Below are positions 10,508 to 18,522 of a stretch of 54,641 bases of DNA, piece after piece. The notes below the pieces were generated by a model. It saw only the letters and a program-made list of their open reading frames with translations. It was not told the DNA's origin and searched no databases. Source of the stretch: JAFAHZ01 sp035656415 (GTDB lineage: Bacteria; Vulcanimicrobiota; Vulcanimicrobiia; Vulcanimicrobiales; Vulcanimicrobiaceae); NCBI GenBank assembly GCA_035656415.1, contig DASRSM010000116.1:1-54641 (forward strand). The letters run 5' to 3'. Made by a program: the position numbers and the translations under genes. Numbering within the stretch: the stretch's first letter is position 1; each line of letters opens with the position of its first letter.

Positions 10508-12112
10508 ATGAGCACGATCGACGTAAGGGTGCCCGATATCGGCGATTTCAAAGACGTGCCGGTGATCGAAGTGCTGGTCAAAGCGGGCGACACCGTCGCT
10601 AAAGAAACGCCGCTCGTCGTCCTCGAGAGCGAGAAAGCCTCGATGGAAGTGCCTTCGAGCTCGTCGGGCGTCGTAGCGGACGTCAAAGTCAAACCCGGCG
10701 ACAAAGTCTCCGAAGGCTCGGTGCTGCTAACGCTGCAAGGCGACGGCACCCCCGCTGGCATCCTGAGCCCTTCGACTTCGCTTCCTTCGGAAGCTACGCT
10801 CAGGACAGGCGAAGTCGAAGGGCAGGCGCCTCAACCTTCTGCCGAGTCGCAAACGACGATCGAACTCACGGTTCCCGATATCGGTGACTTCAAAGACGTG
10901 CCGGTCGTCGACGTGCTCGTCAAAGCGGGCGACGCGATCGCAAAAGAAGCGCCGCTCGTCGTGCTCGAAAGTGAAAAAGCGTCGATGGAAGTTCCCGCCT
11001 CGGCCGGCGGCACGATCGTCGACGTCAAAGTCAAACCCGGCGACAAGGTTTCGCAAGGCTCGGTGATTGCAACGTTGTCCGCCGCTGTCACCCCGACAGG
11101 CGTCGTCGAGGAGGGGCGCCCGGAATCGAAAGCGGAGACTGAGAGCGGTCCTTCGGCTACGGCGCTTCGCGCCTCCGCTCAGGATGACATCGGGGCGACC
11201 GTTCACGCGAGTCCGGCGATTCGGCGATTCGCACGCGAGTTAGGCGTCGATCTGCATTCGTTGCGTGGAAGCGGTCCGCACGGGCGCATCACGCGCGACG
11301 ACGTCCAAAACTTCGTCAAAGATGCGCTTGAGGGCGGAGGCGCCCTGCGACAGGCTCAGGGTGACGCCGGAGGGTTCGCGGGGCTTCCGCCGTGGCCGAA
11401 AGTCGACTTCGCGCAGTTCGGCGAGATCGAGCGCAAGCCGCTGCCGCGCATCAAGAAGATCTCGGGACCGAATCTGCACCGCAACTGGCTGCAGATACCG
11501 CACATCACCAATCAAGACGAAGCCGACATCACCGATCTCGAAGCGTTCCGCAACGAGATCAACGCCGAGCAAGCCAAACGCAACGGCCCGAAGTTGACGA
11601 TGCTGGCGTTCTTGGTTAAGGCGTGCGTCGCCGCACTGCAAAAGTTCCCGGAGTTCAACGCGTCGCTCGACGGCGACGACCTCGTTTTCAAACGCTACTA
11701 CAACATCGGATTCGCGGCCGACACGCCCAACGGATTAATCGTCCCCGTGCTCAAGAACGCCGATCGCAAAGGCCTGCTGGAGATTGCGGCCGAGAGCGCC
11801 GCGCTCGCCGGCAAAGCGCGCGAAGGGAAACTCGGCATGGGCGACATGCAGGGCGGCACCTTTACCATCTCGTCGATCGGCGGCATCGGCGGGACCGCGT
11901 TCACGCAGATCGTCAACGCTCCGGAAGTAGCGATCCTCGGCGCGGTACGTTCCGCGATGAAGCCGGTATGGAACGGCAACGAGTTCGTCCCGCGACTGCT
12001 CTTGCCGATCAGCGTCAGCTACGACCACCGCGTGGTCGACGGCGCCGGCGCCGCGCGCTTCCTTACCTTCGTTGCGAGACTTTTGGCCGACTTCCGGAGG
12101 GTCGCGCTCTAG
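10508..12112 (+). CDS. aceF: Pyruvate dehydrogenase E2, dihydrolipoyllysine acetyltransferase with two lipoyl domains
   Basis: E2 forms the core of the pyruvate dehydrogenase complex and transfers acetyl from lipoyllysine to CoA. The 534 residues hold lipoyl domain 1 (about 2-78, lipoyl Lys43 in ESEKASMEV), lipoyl domain 2 (about 117-193, Lys157, same motif), a peripheral-subunit-binding domain (about 232-270, ASPAIRRFARELGVDL) and a catalytic domain (about 308-534) with the active-site motif SYDHRVVDG (His507). The three linkers are odd. Residues about 85-105, 212-228 and 276-287 are translated from palindromic REP-like DNA, so they read as low-complexity peptides such as ALRQAQGD. The two lipoyl domains are very alike even at DNA level, suggesting a recent duplication. 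The ATG lies 1 nt after the aceE stop. Confidence 0.96.
   Translation: MSTIDVRVPDIGDFKDVPVIEVLVKAGDTVAKETPLVVLESEKASMEVPSSSSGVVADVKVKPGDKVSEGSVLLTLQGDGTPAGILSPSTSLPSEATLRTGEVEGQAPQPSAESQTTIELTVPDIGDFKDVPVVDVLVKAGDAIAKEAPLVVLESEKASMEVPASAGGTIVDVKVKPGDKVSQGSVIATLSAAVTPTGVVEEGRPESKAETESGPSATALRASAQDDIGATVHASPAIRRFARELGVDLHSLRGSGPHGRITRDDVQNFVKDALEGGGALRQAQGDAGGFAGLPPWPKVDFAQFGEIERKPLPRIKKISGPNLHRNWLQIPHITNQDEADITDLEAFRNEINAEQAKRNGPKLTMLAFLVKACVAALQKFPEFNASLDGDDLVFKRYYNIGFAADTPNGLIVPVLKNADRKGLLEIAAESAALAGKAREGKLGMGDMQGGTFTISSIGGIGGTAFTQIVNAPEVAILGAVRSAMKPVWNGNEFVPRLLLPISVSYDHRVVDGAGAARFLTFVARLLADFRRVAL
10762..10823. repeat. Palindromic REP-like element A inside E2 linker 1
   Basis: A perfect 15-bp inverted repeat (GCCCTTCGACTTCGC at 10767-10781, its complement at 10809-10823) encloses a smaller hairpin (CTTCC/GGAAG, 10781-10793) and a CCTGAG/CTCAGG pair (10762-10767, 10799-10804). 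The composition, with CCTGAGC and CTTCGAC cores, is that of dispersed intergenic palindromes. Here it lies wholly within coding sequence, between lipoyl domains 1 and 2, and adds about 20 residues in frame. Confidence 0.8.
11141..11190. repeat. Palindromic REP-like element B inside E2 linker 2
   Basis: GAGCGG (11143-11148) pairs with CCGCTC (11175-11180) around an inner GGCGC/GCGCC hairpin (11161-11173). Read on the minus strand it begins GTCATCCTGAGCGGAG and ends CGAAGGACC. That is the layout of a well-known class of dispersed bacterial palindromes (from memory; genome copies not checked). It lies in frame between lipoyl domain 2 and the subunit-binding domain. Confidence 0.72.
11331..11366. 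repeat. Palindromic REP-like element C inside E2 linker 3
   Basis: AGGGC/GCCCT (11331-11346) and CCCTG/CAGGG (11343-11361) form alternative stems. The sequence CGACAGGCTCAGGGTGAC (11348-11365) is the terminal half of the CCCTGAGCCTGTCG-type palindrome. It lies between the subunit-binding and catalytic domains and is translated as GALRQAQGDAG. Confidence 0.65.
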
Positions 12113-12131
12113 AGTTTCGAAGCGCCCTCGG

Positions 12132-13727
12132 ATGAGGCGTTCGGTTTGGCTCGGCCTTCTTTTTCTCTTTGCCTGCAGCCGCGCGGGCACGGGCGGCGGT
12201 TGGGGAACGCCGCATGAGATGACGATCGCGCGTGCCAACGACCCCTCGTCGCTCAATCCGCTCGTTGCGTACGATCAACCCGATATCGACATCACGCAAC
12301 TCTATGCCGAGCCGCTCGTCGGCATGAACGCGCGTAACGAACCCATTGCGCTGGTTGCGTCGCGCGTTCCGACCGTCGAAAACGGCGACGTTGCACCCGA
12401 CGGGCGCGAAGTAACGTATCACTTACGGCATGGCGTTCGCTTCGCAGACGGCACCTCGTTAACCTCAAAGGACGTCGCGTTCACCTATCGCGCGATTCTC
12501 GACCCGCGCAATCCGACGACCGAAACGCAGCCGTATCGCGAAATCGAGCGATTCGAGACACCGGATCCGTACACGGTCGTGCTGCATTTTCGACGACCCT
12601 GGTCGGCAGCGACTGCCGCGCTTTTTGCCGAGACGGATTTTATCTACGGCATCCTTCCATCGAAGGCGTTTGCGAGTACCGACGTATCGCACTCGGCGTG
12701 GAACGACCGCCCCTACGGCAGCGGCCCGTTCCGCGTGGTCACGTGGAATCGCGGCGACGAAATCGTGCTCGAACCGAATCCTTACGCGTGGCGAAAACCG
12801 CACCTGCGGCGGCTCGTGCTGAAAATCGTGCCCGACCGGAACACGGCACTGCTGCTGTTCCAAACTCATGCCGTCGACGTCGACGATTACGTAACCAACG
12901 ATCAGGTTTCGCAAAACCGCGCCACGCTCGGCTCGTCGCTCGTTCGCACCGAGAAGAATCACGTCGCCTATGCAGCCTTCGAAATCAAGCGCTTTCCGAC
13001 GGACGATCCGCTGGTGCGAAAGGCGTTGACCGAAGCAATCGATACCGCCGAGATCGCTCGCAAGGTCTACCACGGCCTATGGCCGGTCGCGACAACCGAA
13101 ATGGCGCCCGTCCTTTGGGCGCACGACTCCTCGGTTCGACCGTATACGTACGATCCGGCGGCGGCGGCGCGCGATTTAGATGCGGCGGGTTGGAAAAGCA
13201 GCGGAAAGGTCCGCGCGAAAGCGGGGCGTCCGCTGACCGTGGATATCGCCTACGAGGGCCCGAGCCCTGACGGACGTTCGACCGCGACGGTCCTTCAAGA
13301 ATATCTCTCGCGGATCGGGGTGGACGCGGCGGTTCGCGGGTATCCCACGAACGTCTTCTACGACGTGCCCGACGGCGTCTATTACGGCGGCCGTTTCAAC
13401 CTCGCCGTCACGGGTTTTTACGGCGGTTTGGATCCGGAACAGAGCGAGTTTTGGACGTGCGACCGCGTCGCGCCGAACGGCCCGAACACGCCGCGGTTTT
13501 GCGATCGCGCCTATGACGCACTCTTCCTGCGGCAATCCCAGCTCATCGACCGGCGCGCGCGCCAAGCCGTTTTCGACCAGATGCAGCGCATCGTGGCGCA
13601 GTCCGCGATTTTCGTCCCGCTCCTCTACCGCGGCGATTACTCGGCGGTCAACCCGGCGGTGCGTGGCTGGGCGCCGAACATGCTGTTCGAATTTTCCAAC
13701 GGCAACGACTGGGACGTGGTTCGTTAA
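12132..13727 (+). CDS. Family 5 (peptide/nickel-type) ABC transporter solute-binding lipoprotein
   Basis: This is an extracytoplasmic binding protein of the DppA/OppA class. The ATG at 12132 gives a short lipoprotein signal with lipobox LFAC (Cys15); the frame extends upstream into aceF but lacks a signal there. Family blocks visible are NDPSSLNPLVAYD at the N terminus, TYHLRHGVRFADGTSLTSKDVAFTYR (SBP_bac_5 signature region, about 95-120), YGSGPFRVVTWNRGDEI and LVRKALTEAIDTAEIARKVYHG. At 531 residues it is full length. It begins 19 nt after the E2 stop, but no permease or ATPase gene follows, so its transporter partners must be encoded elsewhere. The ligand is unknown. Confidence 0.9.
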   Translation: MRRSVWLGLLFLFACSRAGTGGGWGTPHEMTIARANDPSSLNPLVAYDQPDIDITQLYAEPLVGMNARNEPIALVASRVPTVENGDVAPDGREVTYHLRHGVRFADGTSLTSKDVAFTYRAILDPRNPTTETQPYREIERFETPDPYTVVLHFRRPWSAATAALFAETDFIYGILPSKAFASTDVSHSAWNDRPYGSGPFRVVTWNRGDEIVLEPNPYAWRKPHLRRLVLKIVPDRNTALLLFQTHAVDVDDYVTNDQVSQNRATLGSSLVRTEKNHVAYAAFEIKRFPTDDPLVRKALTEAIDTAEIARKVYHGLWPVATTEMAPVLWAHDSSVRPYTYDPAAAARDLDAAGWKSSGKVRAKAGRPLTVDIAYEGPSPDGRSTATVLQEYLSRIGVDAAVRGYPTNVFYDVPDGVYYGGRFNLAVTGFYGGLDPEQSEFWTCDRVAPNGPNTPRFCDRAYDALFLRQSQLIDRRARQAVFDQMQRIVAQSAIFVPLLYRGDYSAVNPAVRGWAPNMLFEFSNGNDWDVVR

Positions 13728-13741
13728 CGGGCCGTCCCCAA

Positions 13742-13762
13742 ACCTGACGGCACCTGTCAGGT
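13742..13762 (+). terminator. Hairpin after the solute-binding protein gene
   Basis: ACCTGAC (13742-13748) and GTCAGGT (13756-13762) make a perfect 7-bp stem with a 7-nt loop, 15 nt after the stop at 13727. No T-tract follows, so an intrinsic terminator is doubtful. It could be an mRNA-stabilising or processing hairpin. Confidence 0.35.
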
Positions 13763-13771
13763 ATGCCTTGC

Positions 13772-13796
13772 TAGGCTAGGACAAAACCTAGGCCTA
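13772..13796 (+). promoter_or_regulatory. Hairpin or dyad just upstream of the VOC gene
   Basis: TAGGCTAGG (13772-13780) pairs with CCTA-G-GCCTA (13787-13796), with one bulged G and an ACAAAA loop. It ends 4 nt before the AGGAG ribosome site (13801-13805). It is either a leader hairpin or a dyad operator, conceivably for the WYL regulator encoded next door. Confidence 0.35.
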
Positions 13797-13812
13797 CATG
13801 AGGAGCTCGAAA

Positions 13813-14187
13813 ATGCCCGTCACCGATTCGAAGAAAACCGCGACCGTCACCGGCATCGACATCGCCGGCTGGCTCGTCGAAGACCCTGCCCAATCGATCG
13901 CCTTTTATCGCGACGTTCTCGGGATGCAGCCGACCGCGGTCGACCCCGAGGGACGCGGCGCCGAGTTTACCCTTGCCGATGGATCGACGTTCGGAGTGTG
14001 GCGCGAGCCCGGTGCGAAAACCGGCGGGTTCGTCATGCTCGCCGTCAACGATATCGCTACGGCCATCGAGCAGTACCGCGCGAAAGGCTTAACCGTCAGC
14101 GACGCGAGTGAGTCTCCGGTGTGCCACATGGCGTTCACTCAGGACAACGAAGGCAATGGCCTCATCATCCACCAGCGGAAGCCGTAA
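13813..14187 (+). CDS. VOC-family (glyoxalase/bleomycin-resistance fold) protein
   Basis: This 124-residue single-domain VOC protein has the pattern GWLVEDPAQSIAFYRDVLGMQPT at residues about 17-39, GAEFTLADGSTFGVW in the middle, and a C-terminal GNGLIIHQRK with the metal-ligand-type His. Members bind small molecules or act as metal-dependent lyases or dioxygenases; the substrate is unknown. The ATG at 13813 is preferred over one at 13798 because AGGAG sits 7 nt upstream of it. Its 3' end overlaps the convergent WYL regulator gene by 23 bp. VOC genes next to WYL/YafY-type regulators are common, so regulation by that neighbour is plausible. Confidence 0.88.
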   Translation: MPVTDSKKTATVTGIDIAGWLVEDPAQSIAFYRDVLGMQPTAVDPEGRGAEFTLADGSTFGVWREPGAKTGGFVMLAVNDIATAIEQYRAKGLTVSDASESPVCHMAFTQDNEGNGLIIHQRKP

Positions 14188-15133
14188 GGGCTGCGTAGGC
14201 GAGGAGAAGCTGCCGGGCGCGCGCGATCGCCGCGTCGCGCACCCCGGCGGGCTCCAAGACTTTCGCAACGTCGGCCCAAGCGACGGCTTGAAAGACGGCG
14301 ATTTCTCGGCCGGGGAAGAGCACGCGGACGATCCACTCCGGGCCGTTTGTCTCGAGCATTTCTACCGGCCAGTAGCTGTTGACGCGATCGATCGCGCCGG
14401 CCGCGACCGCGAACGTTACCGGGATTTCTTCAGTGCGCGAACTCTCGGCGAAACGCAGAATCGACTCGCTCCAGTAGCGTTCGAGATCGAATTCGAGCGG
14501 GCGCTCGAAGTGTTCCTCGAGCTCTTCGACGTGGGCGATCCGCTCGACGCGAAACGTGCGGAGCTCGCCTTTGCTTCGTGCGACGAGATACCACACGCCG
14601 GCTTTTGAGACCAGTCCCAACGGATCGACGTCCCGTGTCGACGACGTGCGATTCCGGTCATGGTACGTCATGTGCACGCAACGGTCGTCCCACACCGCGT
14701 GCCGCAGCACGGCGAGCAGTTCGCGAGGCGGTTCCGGTTGATTCCAACGCCGTCCGTCGAGAAAAATGCGCGATCGTGATTTTTCGGCAGCGCGGCGATG
14801 CACGTCCGCCAATCCGCCCTGGAGTTTTTCCAGCGCGCGATCGTAGCCGCGGTCGTAACCGAGATCGGCAAGCGGACTCGCTCCCGAAACGAACAGCGCG
14901 CGAATCTCGTCTTCGTTGAAGTGCGTCAGCGTGCGCCGGTAGCCTTCGGCGATCGCGATGCCGCCGGTCGAACCGCGCTCGGCGTACACCGGGACGCCCG
15001 CGGCGCTGAGTGCGTCGACGTCGCGGTAGATCGTTCGCTCGGAGACTTCCAGCATTTCGGCGAGCATCGGTGCGCTGCACTGGCGTCGCGATTGCAGCAC
15101 CAGCAGCAGCGAAATGAGACGATCGGCTTTCAT
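14165..15133 (-). CDS. YafY/DeoR-type transcriptional regulator with WYL domain
   Basis: The 322-residue regulator has an N-terminal winged helix-turn-helix (about 3-58) with the typical RLISLLLVLQ....SAPMLAEMLEVSERTIYRDVDALSAAGVPV pattern. A WYL domain (about 140-205) follows, here with WYLVARSKGELRTFRVERI, and a C-terminal WCX-like region (about 235-310). WYL domains bind small ligands or nucleic acid and tune the DNA-binding part. It is convergent with the VOC gene and may control it, or the TMEM175-like gene upstream of it; neither target is proven. It starts with ATG 12 nt after the end of the TMEM175-like gene, so the two may be co-transcribed. Confidence 0.93.
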   Translation of the reverse strand: MKADRLISLLLVLQSRRQCSAPMLAEMLEVSERTIYRDVDALSAAGVPVYAERGSTGGIAIAEGYRRTLTHFNEDEIRALFVSGASPLADLGYDRGYDRALEKLQGGLADVHRRAAEKSRSRIFLDGRRWNQPEPPRELLAVLRHAVWDDRCVHMTYHDRNRTSSTRDVDPLGLVSKAGVWYLVARSKGELRTFRVERIAHVEELEEHFERPLEFDLERYWSESILRFAESSRTEEIPVTFAVAAGAIDRVNSYWPVEMLETNGPEWIVRVLFPGREIAVFQAVAWADVAKVLEPAGVRDAAIARARQLLLAYAALTASAGG

Positions 15134-15145
15134 GGCAGTTCTACA

Positions 15146-15709
15146 TTACCTGACCGCGCGGAAGCGGCCGGCGAGATTTCGGCCGACGATCCGCCAAAGC
15201 ACTCCCGCTACGAAAATCACCCAAAACGTCGTTTCGATGGGCTGGTGAAACTCCCACACGATGAGCGTCGTCAAAATCGTCGCCAGCCCGATGGTGGCCA
15301 GCCGGCCCGTCTTGAACGCACCGGCTTCGCGGTCGTCCGCCGGGATCGAGTTCCATCCAACTCGCAGGCTGATACCGTACAGCAACGCCAGCAGAATCCA
15401 CATGGTTCCGAAGGTGACGAGATACGATACGGTCGCAAACGCATGGTCGACGGTCGGCGCGAAGTGCACGTACAGTTGAAACTGGTAAGTAAGCCAGATG
15501 ATCGACGCGAGCGTCGCGAAGTTGACGACGATCGTCGACGCTGTGGGTACGAACAGGTGATCGAACAGCCAATGATGCGAGTACCACGTCGTCGCGACGA
15601 TGAGAAACGTCGCGACGAACGCGATCGGTGCGATCGAGTGCGTATAGACGTCCGCCGGATGCGCCGGCATGACGAAACTCAGGCTCATTTGGGCCAAGCT
15701 AAAGCCCAT
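15146..15709 (-). CDS. TMEM175/DUF1211-family potassium-channel-like membrane protein
   Basis: The protein from ATG 15709 has 187 residues and about five hydrophobic helices. The frame continues upstream and encodes HRLEAFSDIVMGFSLAQ, a variant of the TMEM175 filter signature R..AFSD in helix 1, so the native protein almost certainly starts before 15709. No ATG, GTG or TTG exists in that stretch; the nearest candidate is CTG at 15781, overlapping the last codons of aconitase. Other family traits are YSHHWLFDHLF after helix 2 and a Trp/Leu-rich helix near residue 105. Bacterial relatives conduct K+. It lies between aconitase and the WYL regulator on the same strand. The start given is the conservative one. 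Confidence 0.78.
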   Translation of the reverse strand: MGFSLAQMSLSFVMPAHPADVYTHSIAPIAFVATFLIVATTWYSHHWLFDHLFVPTASTIVVNFATLASIIWLTYQFQLYVHFAPTVDHAFATVSYLVTFGTMWILLALLYGISLRVGWNSIPADDREAGAFKTGRLATIGLATILTTLIVWEFHQPIETTFWVIFVAGVLWRIVGRNLAGRFRAVR

Positions 15710-15777
15710 GACGATATCGGAAAACGCCTCCAGACGGTGCGTTAACCGCTCTTCGTGCGCGCCGGCGAACCGCGCGC

Positions 15778-18522
15778 TCAGGTTTTCCTGAGCTGCCGCA
15801 GTACGTATTGGAGGATACCACCATGGCGATAGTATTCGGCTTCGTCGGGCGTGTCGATTCGTACGCGAACTTTGAACTCGATCGACGTGTTCGTCTTGGG
15901 ATCGGTGGCCTTAACCGTCGCGTGCATCCGCGGCGTTATGCCGCCGGCGATTCCGGTGACGTCGTACACTTCTTCGCCCGTTAGTCCGAACGTCGAGCGG
16001 TTTGCACGATCGACGAACTCCAGCGGAAGAATTCCCATGCCGATCAGGTTGCTGCGATGAATGCGCTCGAACGACTCGGCGATCACCGCCTTGATTCCAA
16101 GGAGAGACGGACCCTTGGCGGCCCAGTCGCGCGACGAGCCCGAACCGTACTCGCGTCCGGCGAGAACGATCAAGGGCGTCTGGGCGCTTTGATACTTCAT
16201 CGCCGCGTCGAAAATCGACATCTGCTCGCCGCTGGGCAGGTACCGCGTAAAGCCGCCCTCGACTCCCGGAACGAGATGGTTGCGCAAACGGACGTTGGCA
16301 AACGTACCGCGCGTCATCACCTCGTGATTGCCGCGCCGCGCGCCGTACGAATTGAAATCCTTCGGCTCGATGCCTCGCTCCATGAGATACTTCGCGGCCG
16401 GACTCGTGCGCGAGATGCTGCCCGCCGGCGAAATGTGGTCGGTGGTAACGGAGTCGCCGAGCACCGCCAGCACGCGCGCTCCGGCGACGTCGTTCAGCGC
16501 CGCCGGCTGCTCGGGCATGCCGTCGAAGTACGGCGGATTCTTGATATATTCCGACTTCGGATCCCACGCGTAGCGTTCGCTCGGCGTCACTTGCAGCTTC
16601 GCCCAGTTGTCGTCGCCGTGGAACACGTCCGAATAGCGCGATTTGAACATCTCGTCGGTGATGCAGCTTGCGATCGTCTGCTCGATCTCGGCGTCGTTCG
16701 GCCAAATATCCTTGAGGTACACCGGGTTCCCGTCGCTGCCGGTGCCGAGCGGCTCGCGGGTGAGATCGACGTCCATGCGGCCCGCGAGCGCGTAAGCCAC
16801 TACCAGCGGCGGTGATGCGAGATAGTTGGCGTGCACTTGCGGATGGATTCGGCCTTCGAAATTGCGATTGCCCGAAAGCACTGCCGCAACGATGAGATGC
16901 TGCTCGGCGATCGTCTCCGCGACGTCCGGCGGAAGCGGACCGGAGTTTCCGATGCACGTCGTGCATCCGTAACCGACGAGGTTGAATCCAAGCTTGTCGA
17001 GATGCGGCTGCAAACCGGCTTTCGCCAAGTAGTCGGTCACGACTTTGGATCCCGGCGCGAGCGACGTTTTCACCCACGGCTGCGTTTTGAGTCCACGCTG
17101 CACCGCGTTGCGCGCGAGCAGGCCGGCGCCGACGAGGACCGATGGATTCGACGTGTTCGTGCACGACGTAATCGCGGCGATCACGACCGAACCGTCGGCA
17201 ACGTTTTTCTCGGTCTGCGCGATGGTTGCCGTTCCGCCGCCGCCCTCGCTTTGGAAACTCGCGACCGCATTGTTTTCCTTGTCGCGCACGGCGAGCCACT
17301 CTTCCATCGCGGCACCGAACGAGCGCTTCACGTCGCCGAGCGTCACCCGGTCTTGTGGGCGCTTCGGTCCCGCGAGGCTCGGTTCGACGGTCGAGAGATC
17401 GAGCTGGAGCACGTCGTGATACTGCGGATCGGGCGTCGCGTCGGTACGGAACAAGCCTTGCGCCTTCGCGTAGGCTTCGACGAGCGCGATGTGATCGGCG
17501 CTGCGACCGGTGAGCCGCAAATATTCGAGCGTTCGATCGTCGATCGGGAAGATCGCAACCGTCGAGCCGAACTCCGGCGACATGTTTCCGATCGTCGTGC
17601 GATCGGCGACCGGCAACTCCGATAGTCCGCGACCGAAGAACTCGACGAACTTCCCGACGACGCCTTTCTTGCGCAGCATCTCGGTGACGGTAAGCACGAG
17701 ATCGGTTGCGGTAACGCCTTCGCGCAGCTCGCCTTCCAAACGGAAACCGATGACTTCGGGAATGAGCATCGTGACCGGTTGGCCGAGCATCGCGGCTTCA
17801 GCTTCAATGCCGCCGACACCCCATGCGAGCACGCCGAGGCCGTCGACCATCGTCGTGTGCGAATCGGTTCCGACGCACGTATCGGGATATGCCAGCAGCT
17901 TGCCGTCGAGCTGGACCGAGTCGCCGGCTCGCGCACCGAAGATCACGCGTGCCAAGTACTCGATGTTGACTTGATGCACGATGCCCGTGTCGGGCGGCAC
18001 CGCGCGAAAATCGGAAAGCGCTTCCTGGCCCCATTTCAAAAACGCATAGCGTTCGCGATTGCGCTCGAACTCGATCTCGGCATTTTTGGCGAGCGCGTCG
18101 GGGCTTCCGAAGAAATCGATCTGCACCGAATGATCGATGACCAGCTCCACCGGCTGCAGCGGATTGATTTTCTTCGGATCGCCGCCCATCGCCGCCATCG
18201 CGTCGCGCATCGCGGCGAGATCGACGACGCACGGAACGCCCGTGAAGTCTTGCAGCAGGACGCGTGCGGGGCGAAACGCGATTTCCTTGTCGTGGCGCGC
18301 CGCAGGATCCCACTTCGCGAGCGCCTCGATGTCGTGACGCGTCACCGAGCGGCCGTCTTCGAATCGCAGCAAGTTCTCGAGCAAGATTTTGATCGAGAAC
18401 GGCAGTCGCGCGAGACTCGTTAGCCCGGCTTTTTCGAGCGCGTCGAGACGAAAATAGGCATAGGAGCGATCGCCGGCGCGAAGCGTATCGACGGCGTTGA
18501 AGCTATTGCTGGGCTGATTCAT
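15778..18522 (-). CDS. acnA: Aconitate hydratase AcnA
   Basis: Aconitase interconverts citrate and isocitrate in the TCA cycle using a 4Fe-4S cluster. The 914-residue length and domain order match the AcnA/IRP type. Cluster ligands are visible in ITSCTNTSNPSVL and GCTTCIGNSGPLP. Substrate blocks include the sequence GTDSHTTMVDGLGVLAWGVG, and GREYGSGSSRDWAAKGP in the swivelling domain. The ATG at 18522 gives the normal MNQPSNSFN N terminus and overlaps the 3' end of the RNase D gene by 20 bp. The frame upstream of it is only that gene read out of phase. It sits in a minus-strand run VTT protein - RNase D - aconitase - TMEM175. Confidence 0.97.
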   Translation of the reverse strand: MNQPSNSFNAVDTLRAGDRSYAYFRLDALEKAGLTSLARLPFSIKILLENLLRFEDGRSVTRHDIEALAKWDPAARHDKEIAFRPARVLLQDFTGVPCVVDLAAMRDAMAAMGGDPKKINPLQPVELVIDHSVQIDFFGSPDALAKNAEIEFERNRERYAFLKWGQEALSDFRAVPPDTGIVHQVNIEYLARVIFGARAGDSVQLDGKLLAYPDTCVGTDSHTTMVDGLGVLAWGVGGIEAEAAMLGQPVTMLIPEVIGFRLEGELREGVTATDLVLTVTEMLRKKGVVGKFVEFFGRGLSELPVADRTTIGNMSPEFGSTVAIFPIDDRTLEYLRLTGRSADHIALVEAYAKAQGLFRTDATPDPQYHDVLQLDLSTVEPSLAGPKRPQDRVTLGDVKRSFGAAMEEWLAVRDKENNAVASFQSEGGGGTATIAQTEKNVADGSVVIAAITSCTNTSNPSVLVGAGLLARNAVQRGLKTQPWVKTSLAPGSKVVTDYLAKAGLQPHLDKLGFNLVGYGCTTCIGNSGPLPPDVAETIAEQHLIVAAVLSGNRNFEGRIHPQVHANYLASPPLVVAYALAGRMDVDLTREPLGTGSDGNPVYLKDIWPNDAEIEQTIASCITDEMFKSRYSDVFHGDDNWAKLQVTPSERYAWDPKSEYIKNPPYFDGMPEQPAALNDVAGARVLAVLGDSVTTDHISPAGSISRTSPAAKYLMERGIEPKDFNSYGARRGNHEVMTRGTFANVRLRNHLVPGVEGGFTRYLPSGEQMSIFDAAMKYQSAQTPLIVLAGREYGSGSSRDWAAKGPSLLGIKAVIAESFERIHRSNLIGMGILPLEFVDRANRSTFGLTGEEVYDVTGIAGGITPRMHATVKATDPKTNTSIEFKVRVRIDTPDEAEYYRHGGILQYVLRQLRKT

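Noticed and set aside
16057..16815. 252-codon plus-strand frame opposite aconitase
   Set aside because: It is antisense to a confident aconitase, Arg-rich and without motifs.
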